Shown here: piece by piece, positions 11,760-26,513 of the stretch
How the letters are laid out: each line of letters begins with the position of its first letter
Position numbering within the stretch: position 1 is the first letter of the stretch
Origin: Trema orientale
Taxonomy: Eukaryota > Streptophyta > Magnoliopsida > Rosales > Cannabaceae
Assembly (NCBI GenBank): GCA_002914845.1
Contig: JXTC01000396.1
Span: 77,353 to 141,352, forward strand
Direction of reading: 5' to 3'
DNA length: 64,000 nt
Made by a program: the position numbers and the translations under genes
Notes under the pieces: generated by a model
Seen by the model: the letters and a program-made list of their open reading frames with translations, nothing else
Databases searched by the model: none
Told to the model about the DNA's origin: nothing

Positions 11760-13553
11760 ATGTATATATTTAATATTCATTTTAAACAATACATTTATTT
11801 ATTTATTTTGGTAATCGGCAATAAATTTAAAGTAAAGGGTGTTGTCTCTCGCTCTTCATATATTAAACTTACACTCCCGAATATATAGTTCATTTAATGT
11901 CATTATCAGTACAGTATAAGACGTTTTACCCATAAAAATAATTGATCGAGTATTCAGACACTACATTCATGCTGTTGAAATCCGCATTAACTGGGTCCAC
12001 GTCTTTAAGTCCTACTCTTACAGTGTCAATTCTCGCTTACATTTGACGTCCTTATAACTATATGACGTGGGCTACAAAAATCAATGCTACACAACATTTT
12101 TCAAACATGTAAGATTTCACGATCCTAGATTTTATGAGGATTTAATATAGACCGTTAATTAGCGATACCTATGTATGATTTTGTGTGGATTTTGGCCACC
12201 ACAGAGAGTTGACTGCAAAATTGGTCTAATCTCTATAAAAGGTAGCTAGTTTATTAAAGAAAAGATAATTACTCATTATTATGTAATTATCAAATCTCAA
12301 TATTAAATAATATGTTGTATTTTATTACTTAGATTTCTATTCACAAAATTGAGAAACCTAAGCCACCATCATCGAGAGGGTTCAATCTTATTATTCTACA
12401 TATAGAAATTTAAACATAACATAGAAAATATTACCTACAGCTCTCACTTTAGATTGAAAAAACCACCGAGACCATCTTAATCTTTTCGATACTGAATCAC
12501 GTAAAATTTTTGTGTTATTTACTATTTACAACAGTTTTATTAGTATTCGTAATCGAATCGCAGTCGAGGAATTCGACTCATCTACTACTATCATTTATCT
12601 ACATTAAGTTAGATGTCTATTACAAAAATACCGTCAATATCTGACAATAGCATTTAGATGAAGCTCACACAAATCTAATCGATTATTAGATTCCACAATT
12701 ATTTTAGTCACAATTATCTTCTAAAATGTTTCTCTTATTTCGCGTAGTTATTAAGACGCAAATCGAGTATTGACACTATTGTTCAACTTCGCGTCAACAA
12801 GTGCAATTCATAAAAAAACATTTAAAAGAAAATTAAAAATTAATAAAAAAAGCTTGGATTTCTGAACCTAAGTTCTAATAATGCACAATGGGATTGGTAA
12901 GCATATATCCATATTCTGATAACGATGTGAAGTATCTTTAAGATCAGTAAAAGAAAATGAGCTTGGCCGTTGATGTTTGAATTCACAGAATTATTTGCGT
13001 GATACTTCACTATCAATACCACTAGAAGAGAGATATATAGATATACACACATACATATATAGGTTCTCAGCAGCCGTTGATCGATTCTAATAGTGGGACC
13101 CCCGAGAGTGAGATAGCCACCATGGAGAACAGGAGAAGCCATATAGTGTCGTAACAATCGTCAATATAAAGCTTAAAAAACAGATAGTAACAGATAGGGA
13201 TGGGAATGTTATATATTCATGTACATACATTTTTACATATATGTGTGCATATATTTATACTCACACTGGGATTCTGATTCTGATAATGAACAATCTGGAC
13301 ACCATAATTGATGTACGTCCCTAGCGGTGACAATAATTTGACTGAGAAAAAGCAAGTCTACGAATGAGAATCGACCACGTCATCGTGTCACAACCTCTCA
13401 TTGGCGTACCCTGACTGTCCACGTGTCAGCAGCCATTTCCGCCCGATGATCTCTTTCTAATTTCTAAGCATTTTTCTAAATAAATTTAGTTTCAGCACGT
13501 GTGCTGAGAATTGTTGATATAATGAAAAGGAATTTAATTTTAAAAAATAAAAA
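11760..13553. other. intergenic stretch, nothing recognised
   Basis: No protein-like frame. The part from about 12,110 to 12,760 has a more balanced composition, with phrases that resemble the untranslated ends of retroelements, but I could not define borders or a primer site. Confidence 0.4.
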
Positions 13554-13896
13554 GAATAATGCTAGGGATACCAAAAATTTATACAAAAAACTTACACTAT
13601 ATGATGTAGCATCCATTTCAACCATTAAATTTTAAATAGTGTGGTTCCACTTTAAATAAGGTAATGGTTGAAGGCCACGGATGTAGTCCCTCGAGGGGAC
13701 CAGTCCTGTTCATGTTTTGGCCAACACAAGTCATATTTTAACCAATCTGTGTTGGCCAAAATATGACCTGTATTGGTCAAAATATGAATGGGACTGGTTC
13801 CGCCAGCGAGACTACATCCACGTCCGTAGTTAAAATGGATGACACATCATTGGTGTAAGCTTTTTGTACAAATTTTAAGTATCCTAATCATTATTC
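13554..13896. mobile_element. palindromic MITE (family X)
   Basis: The left arm GAATAATGCTAGGGATACC pairs with the complement of the right end, GAATAATGATTAGGATACT. Similarity continues through TTACAC...GATGT...CATCCATTT...AAC for about 70 bases. A second nested inverted repeat sits in the centre (GTTTTGGCCAACACAAG against GTGTTGGCCAAAATATGAC). The whole 343-base unit could fold into a long hairpin. It shares internal words (ATGATGTGTCAT, ATTTTAAC) with the element at 22,279, so the two look like relatives. Superfamily not assigned. Confidence 0.65.
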
Positions 13897-16800
13897 AAAT
13901 AAAAAATTAATAAAAAAGGAATAAAAGGGAGAGTGGCCTTTTGTTTGGCCAAACAAAAAAGTGGGAATCTAATTTTAATGCAGATGGAGCAGCTGTAGTG
14001 ACAACGGCTTCTCAATCTGTATTGATCAATGCGGCAAAATGCCATGCTATTCCCCCCATGCAGATGGAGTAAATAATTTGAAACTTAGGGACGTAAAAAT
14101 CATTACTTTAAATAATTAAATGGGAGAATTGCACCTACAAAAATATAATGAAACAAAAAACCAAATTATAATTATGAGGTTTCTGTACAAGTTTTGTGTC
14201 TCAGTAAATATTTTAGTATAGAAAGAGGTAAATTGCAATTCCTAGTTTTGTATTTTATGTTGTTAATTATTTCCATGATAAGATATACGCATACATGGAA
14301 GGTTATTTGTCTTGGTATATTATATAGACATGCAAAACTTGTACTTTTGGTTTTTTTGCATTACAGCTCTTAATTTTCTTGTATGTATATTCTTTAAATA
14401 AAAACCAAACTCTAAGGATGTACATTATAGGAAAGAGTACGTAGTTAAACATATGTTCTCATTCAACTAATGTTATTATTTAGTTTTATTTTTTGTATAT
14501 AACCTTTTATGCATGTATATATATTTACTTAATTTTACCAAACTTTTCAGTGATTATAAGAGCAAATTTATTTATTGATAAAGGCCAAGTTTATTTATCA
14601 TCATAGAGTAGTTCTAGATGATAATTTCCATTGCTTTTGGTATAATAGGTGTCGTTATGACAGTATTAGAACCATTTATTATCATTGTGTAATTAATCAA
14701 TAAAATGTAATATATAGTATATGATATTCAACATATTTTTTTCCCCTCTAAACCATCAAAATAACATCATCATTAGCATTGTTTCACCAACAATAATAAA
14801 CAAATGTTGGTAATCGAATTTTTTGCGGCCGCATATTTTTTCAATTATTTATTCATAATATTTGAAAAAAGATAAGAGCGTAAAAACCTCCGATTTATTG
14901 CAATACTAGTCTTTATCTACGTCGGCAAAATCGATAATGTAAAATTACTGTTGAAGTTGATCAAAGAACATTATATATTTATTTTTTTATTTTTAACCCT
15001 TTTTGCCGGGTCTTGTTCTTGTTAGTCTCTTTAAACGGGGTCGGCAATAATTCAAACTTAACCCAATTACTTTTTTCATTTCTTAAGAGCGTGACAGCTG
15101 ATGATGTTGAACCCAAAATGTTACATATGGTACAGTGTCATTTTTTTTCTTATATTCTGGAATAATATTTCTTTATTTTTTTAAAGTCATTTTCTAACAG
15201 TTAAGTCTTATATTATAAGCCCCATAATGGTCCACGGACAGTTTCCAGACTGAGCCACTTTTTGTATGCAGATAAAAAAGTCACTGACAATTGGATAGAG
15301 GTCTATTCCAAAGTCAGGCCTGAAAGTCTTATTAGTCTCTTAGATAGACTTACCATAAACCACACAGAAGGCAGTGTTCTCCCTTCCATCTCCACCTTCT
15401 TCCCTGACACACACACACACAAAATTTCATTGTTATTATTATTTTCCTTCAAATTAAGATGACTCAGAAAGCGATTTCAAGGCCCCCCACTCATAGAGGC
15501 TAGATCCAAAAAAAAACAAAAAAAAAGGGAAAGTGAGTTGAGCACATCAAGCTAGTTTTATTTTATCAAGCTAAGATTTTTATATTGGTTGGAGTAAAAG
15601 CTGACTGGCATACAATAATGTTCATTATACATGCAGTAGTTTAACTGCTTTCAATTTGGTCAAATTATCCAGATTGTCTAGTGTAAGTTTCAACAATCTT
15701 TTACATGCAGGTCTAAAGTAAAAATCAAAACTTCAAAAAGTGATAGGAAGTACTTCCATAATATATAATATATAGTTTGAATTTATGAAGCATACAACTT
15801 CACATGTGATTGTTTTTATTAAAGTGATTTGTACAGTATCACGTACGTATGAAGCATACTTCATGCTTAAAATGAAAATCACAAGTGATTATTGCAATAT
15901 GCATAACTCAATTATGTAAAATTACTACTAGTCATTAACCCACAATTTATATAGGATTATTGTATATTCTATTAGCTTCTAATAAGGGACTTTTCTTACT
16001 AGATTCTGTTTTTTCAAGGTTGCATTGTTGGGGATTCTTTCCAATAGAAATGTCTATGCGTGACTATAAATGACTACAGAGATGCCGCCTCTTTATTTGG
16101 AGTTGTTTAATTGGTTTTTTGTCACATACTTTGTCTGTGGTTTGATACTTTTCATAATTACTTTTTTATTTTATCTATTGACATTTTTTATATTTGGGAG
16201 CGAGGGTGATTCTCCATGTGAGCGCAGATTTAATTGGGAATATGCTTGTAAAACTCTGATACATTCCGATTGCCTTTTTTTATTTATTTAAAGAATCATA
16301 AGGAAAAACATTAGGCGTCAGGTAGGCACCTCTTCACTGCTGAATAGCTCAACCTAATTAAACATTCCCTTTGGATAGTACCACCTCAAAATATNGGGAG
16401 AAAAAATCGAGATACGAAAATTAAGCATACATAATCTGTCATCCAATCAGCTGCAAAAATGATAAAAAAAAATAAAATAGAAAGTTATTGGATTAATCAT
16501 GTTCTTTTAGAACCAAATTAGAAAGAAAATCTGGAGAAGTAATATGCCGCCAATAATAAGCTTGAACGAGGCAAATTTAATTGTAAGAGACAGTTGCAGT
16601 CGATATATTAAATGATATTTGTTAGAAAGTACTGTAAATTAAGGCCAATAGAGGCTCAATTAGCTTTTAAAAAAAAAAATTTAGCCATCTATTCATAATT
16701 AGACTTTTATCATATTATTTTGGATTGTGCTTTCTTATGGAAGCAAAACAGGTAAATGAGGTAAGGTAGCGTGCTAAACATTAAAGCATATTATAACTAT

Positions 16801-19800
16801 GACCCACTAATCAAGCATATACATGCGGAAACTTATCAATTCAAAGAGTAATCAATAACCAATCCTGAAAGTTATGTGAATATATATTAATCTTGGTGGA
16901 AAAAATAATATATTCAAACCTTACAATTACGTTATAAATCTAAAATGTTCACACTTCAAATAGAAGAAATACATGCACTAAGTTACAATGACCGAAATTG
17001 AAAAATATTCAATAATTGATTCATGCTCAATTTATATATATCATGCATGCATGTGAAGGACATAGTGTTTATCTTGAATTGTCTCAGCATTTGGCAGGCG
17101 TACATTCATATATTTTATTTGGTGCGCCTTAGCCTTAAGCAATTGTGACATGAACATTTAGTTTGAATTTTAATTTGACCAAAACTTTGAACATTCAAAG
17201 GTGATATAATTCCACAAGTCACCAAATTAATTCCTTCCCATGATGATAAGCAAGTAATTGGTGCTCCATGAATTCAGCTAATATATCTGCACACAATATC
17301 ATATATTGATATAAATGTATATTATTATTTATATGACCGTTTGATGATCATCAAATCATATATACCTATATATGCCCATTTTGATCAAATCACAAGAAAG
17401 TGACCCCAAACTTGGTTATCTTGATGATGTCCTCAATAAACTCATATATATATATATATATATATATTATATAATTGTATAACATGAAAGCACTAGCCAG
17501 CTAGTTTGTGGTTCATTCAAAGGGAATATCTATTGTACTTGACAAGAAGAAAATCTTTGATGTTTTCGCTTAGCTATGTGGATAAGGAGTAGATGGGGAG
17601 TGGAATAATGCTTCTAAAGAAAAGGACTTGAACCTTCAAATCTCCTGAGAGTTACTTATCACCTACATATCCACATTGTGTTAGACAATTTTTCCTTTGA
17701 GAACCAAAAAGTCTCTTACATAATTATAACTTTGTTTTCATCCACTGAACCTTAGTGCAATGCTCTAGCACTTTGGTTGAAAGCTGCTGGCCGTATCTAC
17801 GCCGCTTTCAACAAAGGTTGTGTCGTGTCAACTTGCTGTGTGTGATGAATTGTGTTTTTTGTTGCCAATTATAATATAATTTATAATAATGAGAGAAAAG
17901 AAATGGTAAAACTCGATTTTAGATTAATTTATACATGCAGTTAATACTCTTTGAAAAGGGGGTGCACAACCATGCAGTACTTAAAAACGCTATGATTGCT
18001 ATCTGAATTAAATACTTTTAAGTTGGCAAATCCAATTTGGATGTTCTAGTCCATCTCCGATCAATAAATAAATGTCAACTTGAAAAAATTATCAAGTTAA
18101 CATTGATTAGTTAGTTTTAGTATTTGAATAATTTTGTTGTTGATTCACTGGTTAGACATGAATTCCCAAATTGGAAACCAAAATGTGGTTTTTTATTTTT
18201 TTATTTTTTGAAAGGAGAGAAATGTGAATTTTAAGTTCATAAAGTGATTAATTTGATGGACTAGTGCATGCTGATGAACTAAACAATAACCTTATATGAT
18301 CATATCTTTCTTATATGATCATATCTATCTAGGGAAGTTAAATGTGGGTAACCACGAATATCAATATCTTATGAGTATTTAGGACAATAGTTACAATAAC
18401 TTAACTAATATTGACGCAAACACAAATTGATATATATATATATATATATATATGGAGTGAGTCTAATAGTTATTTTCAAAAAATCACTATGGATAGATAA
18501 TGCAAGGAAAGTGTATATGTAAAAATAAAAAATAAAAACCTATGAAATTGAGATATTTAGACACCCAAACTTTAATAGGTGTTTTTGTTTTAATCTATCA
18601 GTAGGTATAAATAATTTTTTTTACCGCGCTTAATTTTAATCTAATGACTAACATTAAATGATTTGTTGGCAACTAAAAAAAAAAATTCGCCATCACTAAT
18701 TGCATTTTGTATATAAACTATTAACCATAAAAAAATACATTTTATCTATTTATAGTTTTTTTTCGCATTTTGGGCAACAAACCAACCGAAACCAATGGCA
18801 CCTTTATATTAATATGTCGATATACACGCATAAACGCATAAAGATGGTACAAAATATATCTTGATCAGTACTAGATGAGTACTTCATTAATTAGACACAT
18901 CTAGGTCATGTGCATCCTATTAGTGGGGCTAATGCTCCTTATCCATCACTGTAAATGGGGCACTCTCCTATCTCAGATGACATTACTTGACAAGATGCCT
19001 TCCGGTACTTTTTATCATTTTATCCTTGCAGTACTAATTGCCACCTGCTCAACACAGTAACAACTAACAAATCTAGTTATTTAAACCTTTAATAGCGTCC
19101 ACCAATGTCTTAATTAACCACTTAGCTACATGGAATCTGGATAAGATAAGATAGATTCATGTACATCAATATCATCACATATTACACATTTTTTACAACC
19201 CCCTTCTGACTAGAATTGTTTTGAAATAAATTCATCTTTGGCTAACCCACCTTAATTATATTAATTAATTCATTATGATAGCACTTTACAACTTCGTGAA
19301 TTATAGTTAATATCATTCGTTTACAAATGAATCATATATTCGTATACTTAATTACACATGCAAAAGAAAACCCTTTTTTTTAATTTTCTAACAAGCTCAA
19401 TTAAATTGCTTACTCATATTTTATACCGTATGTGAAAACATAATGCGAGTAATAATTCCTCGAGTATATTTTGATTTAAAAGACAATTCTCTGAGGTGGG
19501 GCCTAAAATGCCAACTTCCGTGGGGTCAAAACTTACAAGATGGGATAGGATTGGTTAGGGGGTGTCCCTCATCAACATCATCATGAACAATATGATCTCT
19601 CCTCTGTCCAAGAAAATCAACAAAACAGGTTAGATTCGATCTATTTTGCATGAAATGTAAGGAGTGCAATGAGTAGAGATTTTGGACGCTAGAGAAGAGA
19701 ACAAATACAAAAGCTATATATATAAACAATAATATTGGAGTGTACATATGACTATTTCTTATTTTTTAAAAAAATCATATATCTAATTCTGCCCCAGTTG

Positions 19801-21189
19801 AATTAGAGAAGGGCCCAAAACTTTTGCCAATAAGAGTTCAACTTCACTAGAGAGTTTTCTGGAATTGACTATTTTTAATTTCATCAGAGAAAAAGTTGAA
19901 TAGGATTTTGTGCAATAAATACTAAACCTACATCTCTCCATGAACGGTAAAGAAATCTTGCGCTTTTAATTCTCGAGAAAGGCCCTGGATTTTCTTGCAA
20001 TATTGGGACGGGTCAGATTTAAACACTTCATACAAGGAAAAACAACATAATATGATGTGGTTCGGCAACTCTTAGTTTTTGCTTTATTCTCCATGTTTTC
20101 AGTACTTTTAGGCTTAGTACTGAAATGTAAAGAGTATCAATAACAAATCCATAGTTTTTCCTTAATTTCTTTGAAATATTTTTGTGATTCTACCTAGTCT
20201 TTAAAAAATAATGTGACCAAAGAAAAGATCATCTAAATGGAATAATCTTTTTTTAATTAAAAATAAATAAATGAAATAGTCATACATCTAATCCAAATGG
20301 GATTTTAAAATATATATAGTAGATACATTTAGGCCAAATTTACTAATTGTGATGAAAAAAATCGTGATACTGTGATGTTTGTAAATGAATAAGAATGAAT
20401 ATAAGACAATTCTACTTATTATGCAGAGCCTGTTATATTTCTAATTATGAAAGTGAATACATGAAGGGACATGAAAATAGACAATTTTCAGTGTATCAAT
20501 TTTCTCTCTGTATCAATTTTCTCACTGCGTATTAGTAAATATGACCCAAATTAGATGTTTATCGTGTTCAATACATTAAATGGACCTTTGAATTTAAAGA
20601 CTTGCTGAAAAAAGGTTGGACGAAGTTTTAATAGTAAATCTATTATAAAATTACAAGAATCAAATTCCTTTTGATTTTGGGTATATTAAAAGGAATGAGA
20701 TCAAGAGTTGAAAGCGTTCAAAAGGGAGAATATTATGTCTCTCGCAAATAGAATCATCAAAAAAACCATTCATTAGTTAGTTGATGCTCAACCTGACTAG
20801 AATAAGTAAACTTAATTCATAAACAAAGATTTTGTGGTATATATTATATGCTACAAAAGAACTAATGAAACCATTTTCCAAAAATAATTTAAAAAAAAAA
20901 GCCAAAAAAAAAAACAAGCAAAGAACTAATTATAAACTCATTATTTTTTCCCCATCTTATAATTTACTACTATGCTAGCAATATGTCATCAATTATCTAC
21001 CTGCTTATATTTACGATACACAAAACATGTTGTCAAATAGTAAGTCACGTGACATATATACTCAGTGAGTCTGTTCGTCTATTTAAAGCTTGTCCTTCTA
21101 GTTAAAGCAGTCTACTAAAAACGATGCTAAATCTGTTTTCTATTTTCTCAATGACTAGGCTAATTTCACTCCATTATATATATATATAT
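13897..21189. other. 7 kb intergenic stretch, no gene seen
   Basis: AT-rich throughout. Microsatellites include (CA)n near 15,406-15,419 and (TA)n near 17,446-17,467 and 18,430-18,453. There is a single N at 16,395. Short open frames occur (for example 16,070-16,291 and 19,526-19,747 on opposite strands), but none shows a known motif, splice logic or coding-like composition. No RNA gene was recognised. Confidence 0.5.
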
Positions 21190-21465
21190 GGGCACCAATC
21201 CAGTAGGTATTTTTTTTTTTTTACTTACGCATAGGTATCAATTTAGCTAATGAAAATTTTTGTTGCACATTTTTTTATATTAAAAAGTAAGAGAGAGAAA
21301 AAGCATTAATGATGCACGTTTTTTCATGTACCTCATTTTAGCCGTTAGATCATTGTTAGATGATGATCCAACGGCTAGAAAAAAAAATACCTACACATAG
21401 GTAAAAAAAAAATACCTACCGGATTGGCAACCATATATAAAAAAATACCTACCGGATTGGCAACC
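21190..21465. mobile_element. TA-inserted MITE (family A), copy 1
   Basis: Begins GGGCACCAATCCAGTAGGTA and ends with the complement, TACCTACCGGATTGGCAACC, at 21,432. The last 33 bases of the right end are then duplicated (21,433-21,465). It is embedded in TA repeats on both sides, consistent with insertion at TA. The interior includes GATGATGATCCAACGGCTAG, which recurs in the two other copies. Orientation is opposite to copy 2. Confidence 0.8.
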
Positions 21466-21480
21466 TATATATATATATAT

Positions 21481-21724
21481 GGTTACCAATCCTGTAGGTA
21501 TTTTTTTTTTTTTTTTCCCTAGTGTAGATTTTTTTTTTTTAGTCGTTGGATCATCATCTAATGGTGATCCAACGGCTATAATCAAGTACATAAAAAGACG
21601 TGCATCATTAATGCTATTTCTTTCTCCTATTTTTTATAATAGAAAAATGTGCAAAAAAATTTTTCATTGGCCCAATTGATACCTATGCATAGGTAAAAAA
21701 AAAATACCTACTGGATTGGTGCCC
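21481..21724. mobile_element. TA-inserted MITE (family A), copy 2, inverted to copy 1
   Basis: Begins GGTTACCAATCCTGTAGGTA and ends CTACTGGATTGGTGCCC. The interior (GTCGTTGGATCATCATC, GGTGATCCAACGGCTATAAT, GACGTGCATCATTAATGC) is the reverse complement of copy 1 and direct to the copy at 27,522. Copies 1 and 2 are separated by a 15-base TA run and together form an inverted repeat of about 535 bases. The outermost ends of the pair match each other best. Confidence 0.85.
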
Positions 21725-22278
21725 TATATATATATATATTTAACCCATAAGAGTTAGTTAAAGGGCTCATCCCCAAGATTTGCTTGCACGATCATCATGA
21801 GTGGATTCAATTTTTTTCATGGATATACATACTTATAATTATACTAGAGTTCCTTCTTGTTAAAGACTTACAAGGTTAGAAAGAGTAACTAGTTTCAAAC
21901 TCGATTTTGCTAAATGAGGCAGAAAATTTCTTGTGTATACATACACACATGAAAAATGTGTTTTTTCAATGAATATCATATTATTCACCCATCGATCAGA
22001 ATTCAAATTTGCATCAGTGTATTATTATCAGATGACTCTAATGAATTGGATAGTTGTCTGAAAACTATTGTATTAAACGTATATTTAAATGAGAAATGTC
22101 GTTTACTACTCTTATACAGTGGCTACTTATTTATTACCTAAGTTAGACTTAGACATTAAAAATAAAAAATAAAAAATCACTCCGTCAATTGATTCCTTAT
22201 ATTCTCATTCTAGATCTCACTAAATCGTAAATCCAGTTTTCATAAAATTCATTTAAAGGTAATTATTTAAAAATAAAT

Positions 22279-22455
22279 GAATAATACTAGGAACACACAT
22301 AAATATATACACAAAACATACATACAATAATGTAGGGTGTGTTTTAAGCCATTCACATATATAGTAAGGTCCTATTTCAAAAATCATGGCTAGTTAAAAT
22401 TAATGACACATCATTGTCTTTTGTGTATATTTTGTGAATATGTAATATTACTCAA
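22279..22455. mobile_element. MITE related to family X (family Y)
   Basis: Left end GAATAATACTAGGAACAC and the complement of the right end, TGAGTAATATTACATATTC, form an imperfect inverted repeat. ACACAAAACATAC / ACACAAAAGACAATGATG continue the pairing. It shares ATGATGTGTCAT with the 13,554 element, and GGTCCTATTTCAAAAATCATGGCTAGTTAAAA-type sequence with the element at 44,073. It has no coding capacity. Confidence 0.55.
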
Positions 22456-23439
22456 CATAAATTAAAAAAATATAAGAAAACTGATGGTATTAAAGTTAAA
22501 ACATATTGATTCATATCAAAAGGTAATTAAACTGAAATTGAAATTTAAAGAGTTAAGTAAATTGATAGTTAAATTAGAAACATTTAATTTATGATAAGGA
22601 TTATCTGCAACAACAAAAAAAAAAAATCCTCTGAAGTATAACAAATCTGTAAATTTAACTATGTCTTTTAGCTTGTGCAAAATTATACATTTACATGTCA
22701 AATCTCTGCAAATTTGTACCTTTTTTATATGAATTGACTAATAAATTTCTTACTAAACACAGAATCTAAATTGAGAATATCTTATTTTTACTGACTAGTA
22801 CAATAAATCTATTGAAAATAACTTAAAATAGTTAGCATACATCATCAAATTTATGCACATAATGTACAAATTTACAATGACTTGAAATGTGGAGATACTA
22901 TTTTGCACAAGCCAAAAGATATGGTTAAAATCACAGAAATGTCATATCTCAGAGTATTTATTTTTGTAATTATCTCTTATAATAAAGGTAATTAAATTAG
23001 AATTAAAAAAAAAGTACACCCTGCACTTATGCCAACAAAAGAAAAATTACGTTATTTCATACTAAAGGTTATTAAATTAGAAAAGGTAATATCGACTTTT
23101 AAACTCCTGAAAAACATTTCGTATTAAAATTAATAGCCCTGGTTAAATTTCAAAAAATTAATTCATATTAAAGGTTAAAAAACTAAAATTAAAAGTTAGA
23201 AAATTTGATAATTAAATCGGAAAATTGTTGAAAATTATAATCTAAAAAAAAAAAAACATAATAGAAGTAGGTCATTAACAAAAGAAAGATGTAATAAGAA
23301 TAAGGTGCTTACCACGTGTGGGACTCACGTATAAGTTTGTCGTGGACTCCACATGTCTATTATAATATAGGGTGCTATGCCCTTTTAGCATTTTTATTAA
23401 CAAAATAATTAACATGCTAGATATATATGATTTTCAACT
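22456..23439. other. AT-rich intergenic stretch upstream of repeat array
   Basis: Includes several loosely repeated AAAGGT(A)ATTAAATTAG phrases (22,520, 22,986, 23,066, 23,172) separated by other AT-rich sequence. A GTGGGACTCACG / GTCGTGGACTCC patch lies at about 23,315-23,355. No gene seen. Confidence 0.45.
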
Positions 23440-24715
23440 TAGTCAAGGCCAAGTCATTGTTTTTAAATGACGTTTTTAATTTTTAATGACACGCATTCTC
23501 ATAATAATATTTACTCCCACCAATGAAGCAAATAAGGTACCATTGAAAACTCACACTATAAAAAAGCTAATACTTACTTAATTTGTTGACTTTGTGAAGT
23601 GGAGAAATAACAAGGCAATATACCAAAAACTTTCTATTGCCTTATTCAGACATTTTAAAATTTTAATAAAAATGTAAGGAATTGTGATGAAAGTGGGTCA
23701 TCAAAAAGGGAATCACCTGCTAAAACAAGTTCATTTTTAGTTAGTTAAGAGACAAGACTATAACATTACTATTATTAAATGTAAATGAGACATAATAATG
23801 TCAATACCTTTATGATTATACCTAGCAATGGAAAGAAAATACAAGTACCATTGGAAACTCACACCAGAAAAGAAGATATCACTTGCTGGATTTGGAAAGT
23901 CGAGCAATAACAAGGCAAATTACCGTGAATTGTCTGGCACCGTACAAAAAAAAATTTACAATTAAGACTTAAAATGCAAGGAATCGTAATAAAAATGTAG
24001 GTGACAAAGGATTAACCTACTAAAACGAGTCATTCTAAATTTATCAAGGCCATGATACTATTAAATGCAGATTTCACACATTCTCATAATAATGTCAGTA
24101 CCCACCAATGGACGAACAACAAAAATAGAAGAACGACTGAAAACTCACACCATAAAGAAAGCCAATACTTACTTAATTTGGTTATTTTGGAAATTGAAGA
24201 AATAGCAAGAGAATTTACCATGGACTGTGTGGCAAATTCCAATATTTATATATATATATATATATATTTGAATAAAAATTGCAGAGAATTATAATGAAAA
24301 GGGCTATCTCACCATGATCAAATGCAAATGACAGACATTCTCATAGAGTCATAGTAATATGGGTTCCCACCATTAGAGCGAGAACAAAAATAGCATTGAA
24401 AACTGATTTCATGATGAAATAGAAAAGTGCTAAATACATACTTTTTATTGCTGTCTCTTTTTTATTATCTAATTTTACTGTTTGATATATAAATTTCAAA
24501 TTTCACCACGTTTTTATTATATTATTAAAATATAAAACTAGAAAATGAAATTCACATACCTAAAAGAATGAAACTAAATATAGTGCATTCAGTATTTCTC
24601 AAACAAATATTAGCTTCACGTGTTTATTTGAAATTTCTTTTTTCTTTTTTTTATTTTTATTGGGCTAATACTTGGTTAAATTTGATGATTTAGAAAATGG
24701 AGAAATAACAAGGCA
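23440..24715. repeat. degenerate tandem array directly upstream of GA 2-oxidase
   Basis: Four diverged units can be followed. Each contains, in order: an ATTCTCATAATAATGT-like phrase, CCCACCAATG, AACTCACAC, AAGCTAATACTTACTTAATTTG, and GGAGAAATAACAAGGCAA. The anchor GAAAACTCACAC (or a variant) falls near 23,545, 23,853, 24,139 and 24,398, giving spacings of about 308, 286 and 259. The last unit is split: its front part ends near 24,430 and its back part (GCTAATACTTGG to AAATAACAAGGCAATTT) resumes at 24,664-24,718, with about 230 bases of other AT-rich sequence between. The array ends about 270 bases before the start codon, so it probably covers the promoter region of the gene. Confidence 0.7.
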
Positions 24716-24718
24716 ATT

Positions 24719-24736
24719 TCTCTCTCTCTCTCTCTC
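24719..24736 (+). repeat. (TC)n microsatellite in promoter region
   Basis: Nine TC units directly follow the last repeat unit of the upstream array, about 250 bases before the GA 2-oxidase start codon. Pyrimidine patches of this kind are common near plant transcription starts. Confidence 0.85.
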
Positions 24737-24779
24737 GATAGAATAAATGCCAAGCAGACACTCAATGCCAGATGGCTCT

Positions 24780-24862
24780 TCTTTATAGTTAGTAACGCCT
24801 CTGCCGCTCATGCATTACCAGTACTCCTCTTTTTTTCCTCTCAACTCTCACCCTTTAAAATC
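24780..24862 (+). promoter_or_regulatory. candidate core promoter of GA 2-oxidase
   Basis: Two TATA-like words lie upstream of the start codon: CTTTATAG near 24,781 and CTTTAAAAT near 24,853. Either would place transcription start 100-180 bases before the ATG, in a pyrimidine-rich leader. Which is used cannot be told from sequence. Confidence 0.3.
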
Positions 24863-24902
24863 CCCCCTCAATCTCATCACCCTCCCCATACCATAGCTCC
24901 CT

Positions 24903-24945
24903 CTTCTTCTTCTTCTTCTTCTTCTTCTTCTTCTTCTTCTTCTTC
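24903..24945 (+). repeat. (CTT)n microsatellite in presumed 5' UTR
   Basis: About 14 uninterrupted CTT units end some 40 bases before the GA 2-oxidase ATG, within a leader that is almost wholly pyrimidine. Such tracts are prone to length change and can affect transcription or translation in plants; any effect here is inference. Confidence 0.9.
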
Positions 24946-24985
24946 CTTTTCTTTCTCTGCTTTTCCCGAGAAACAAACAACAATC

Positions 24986-26513
<1,528 letters not shown>

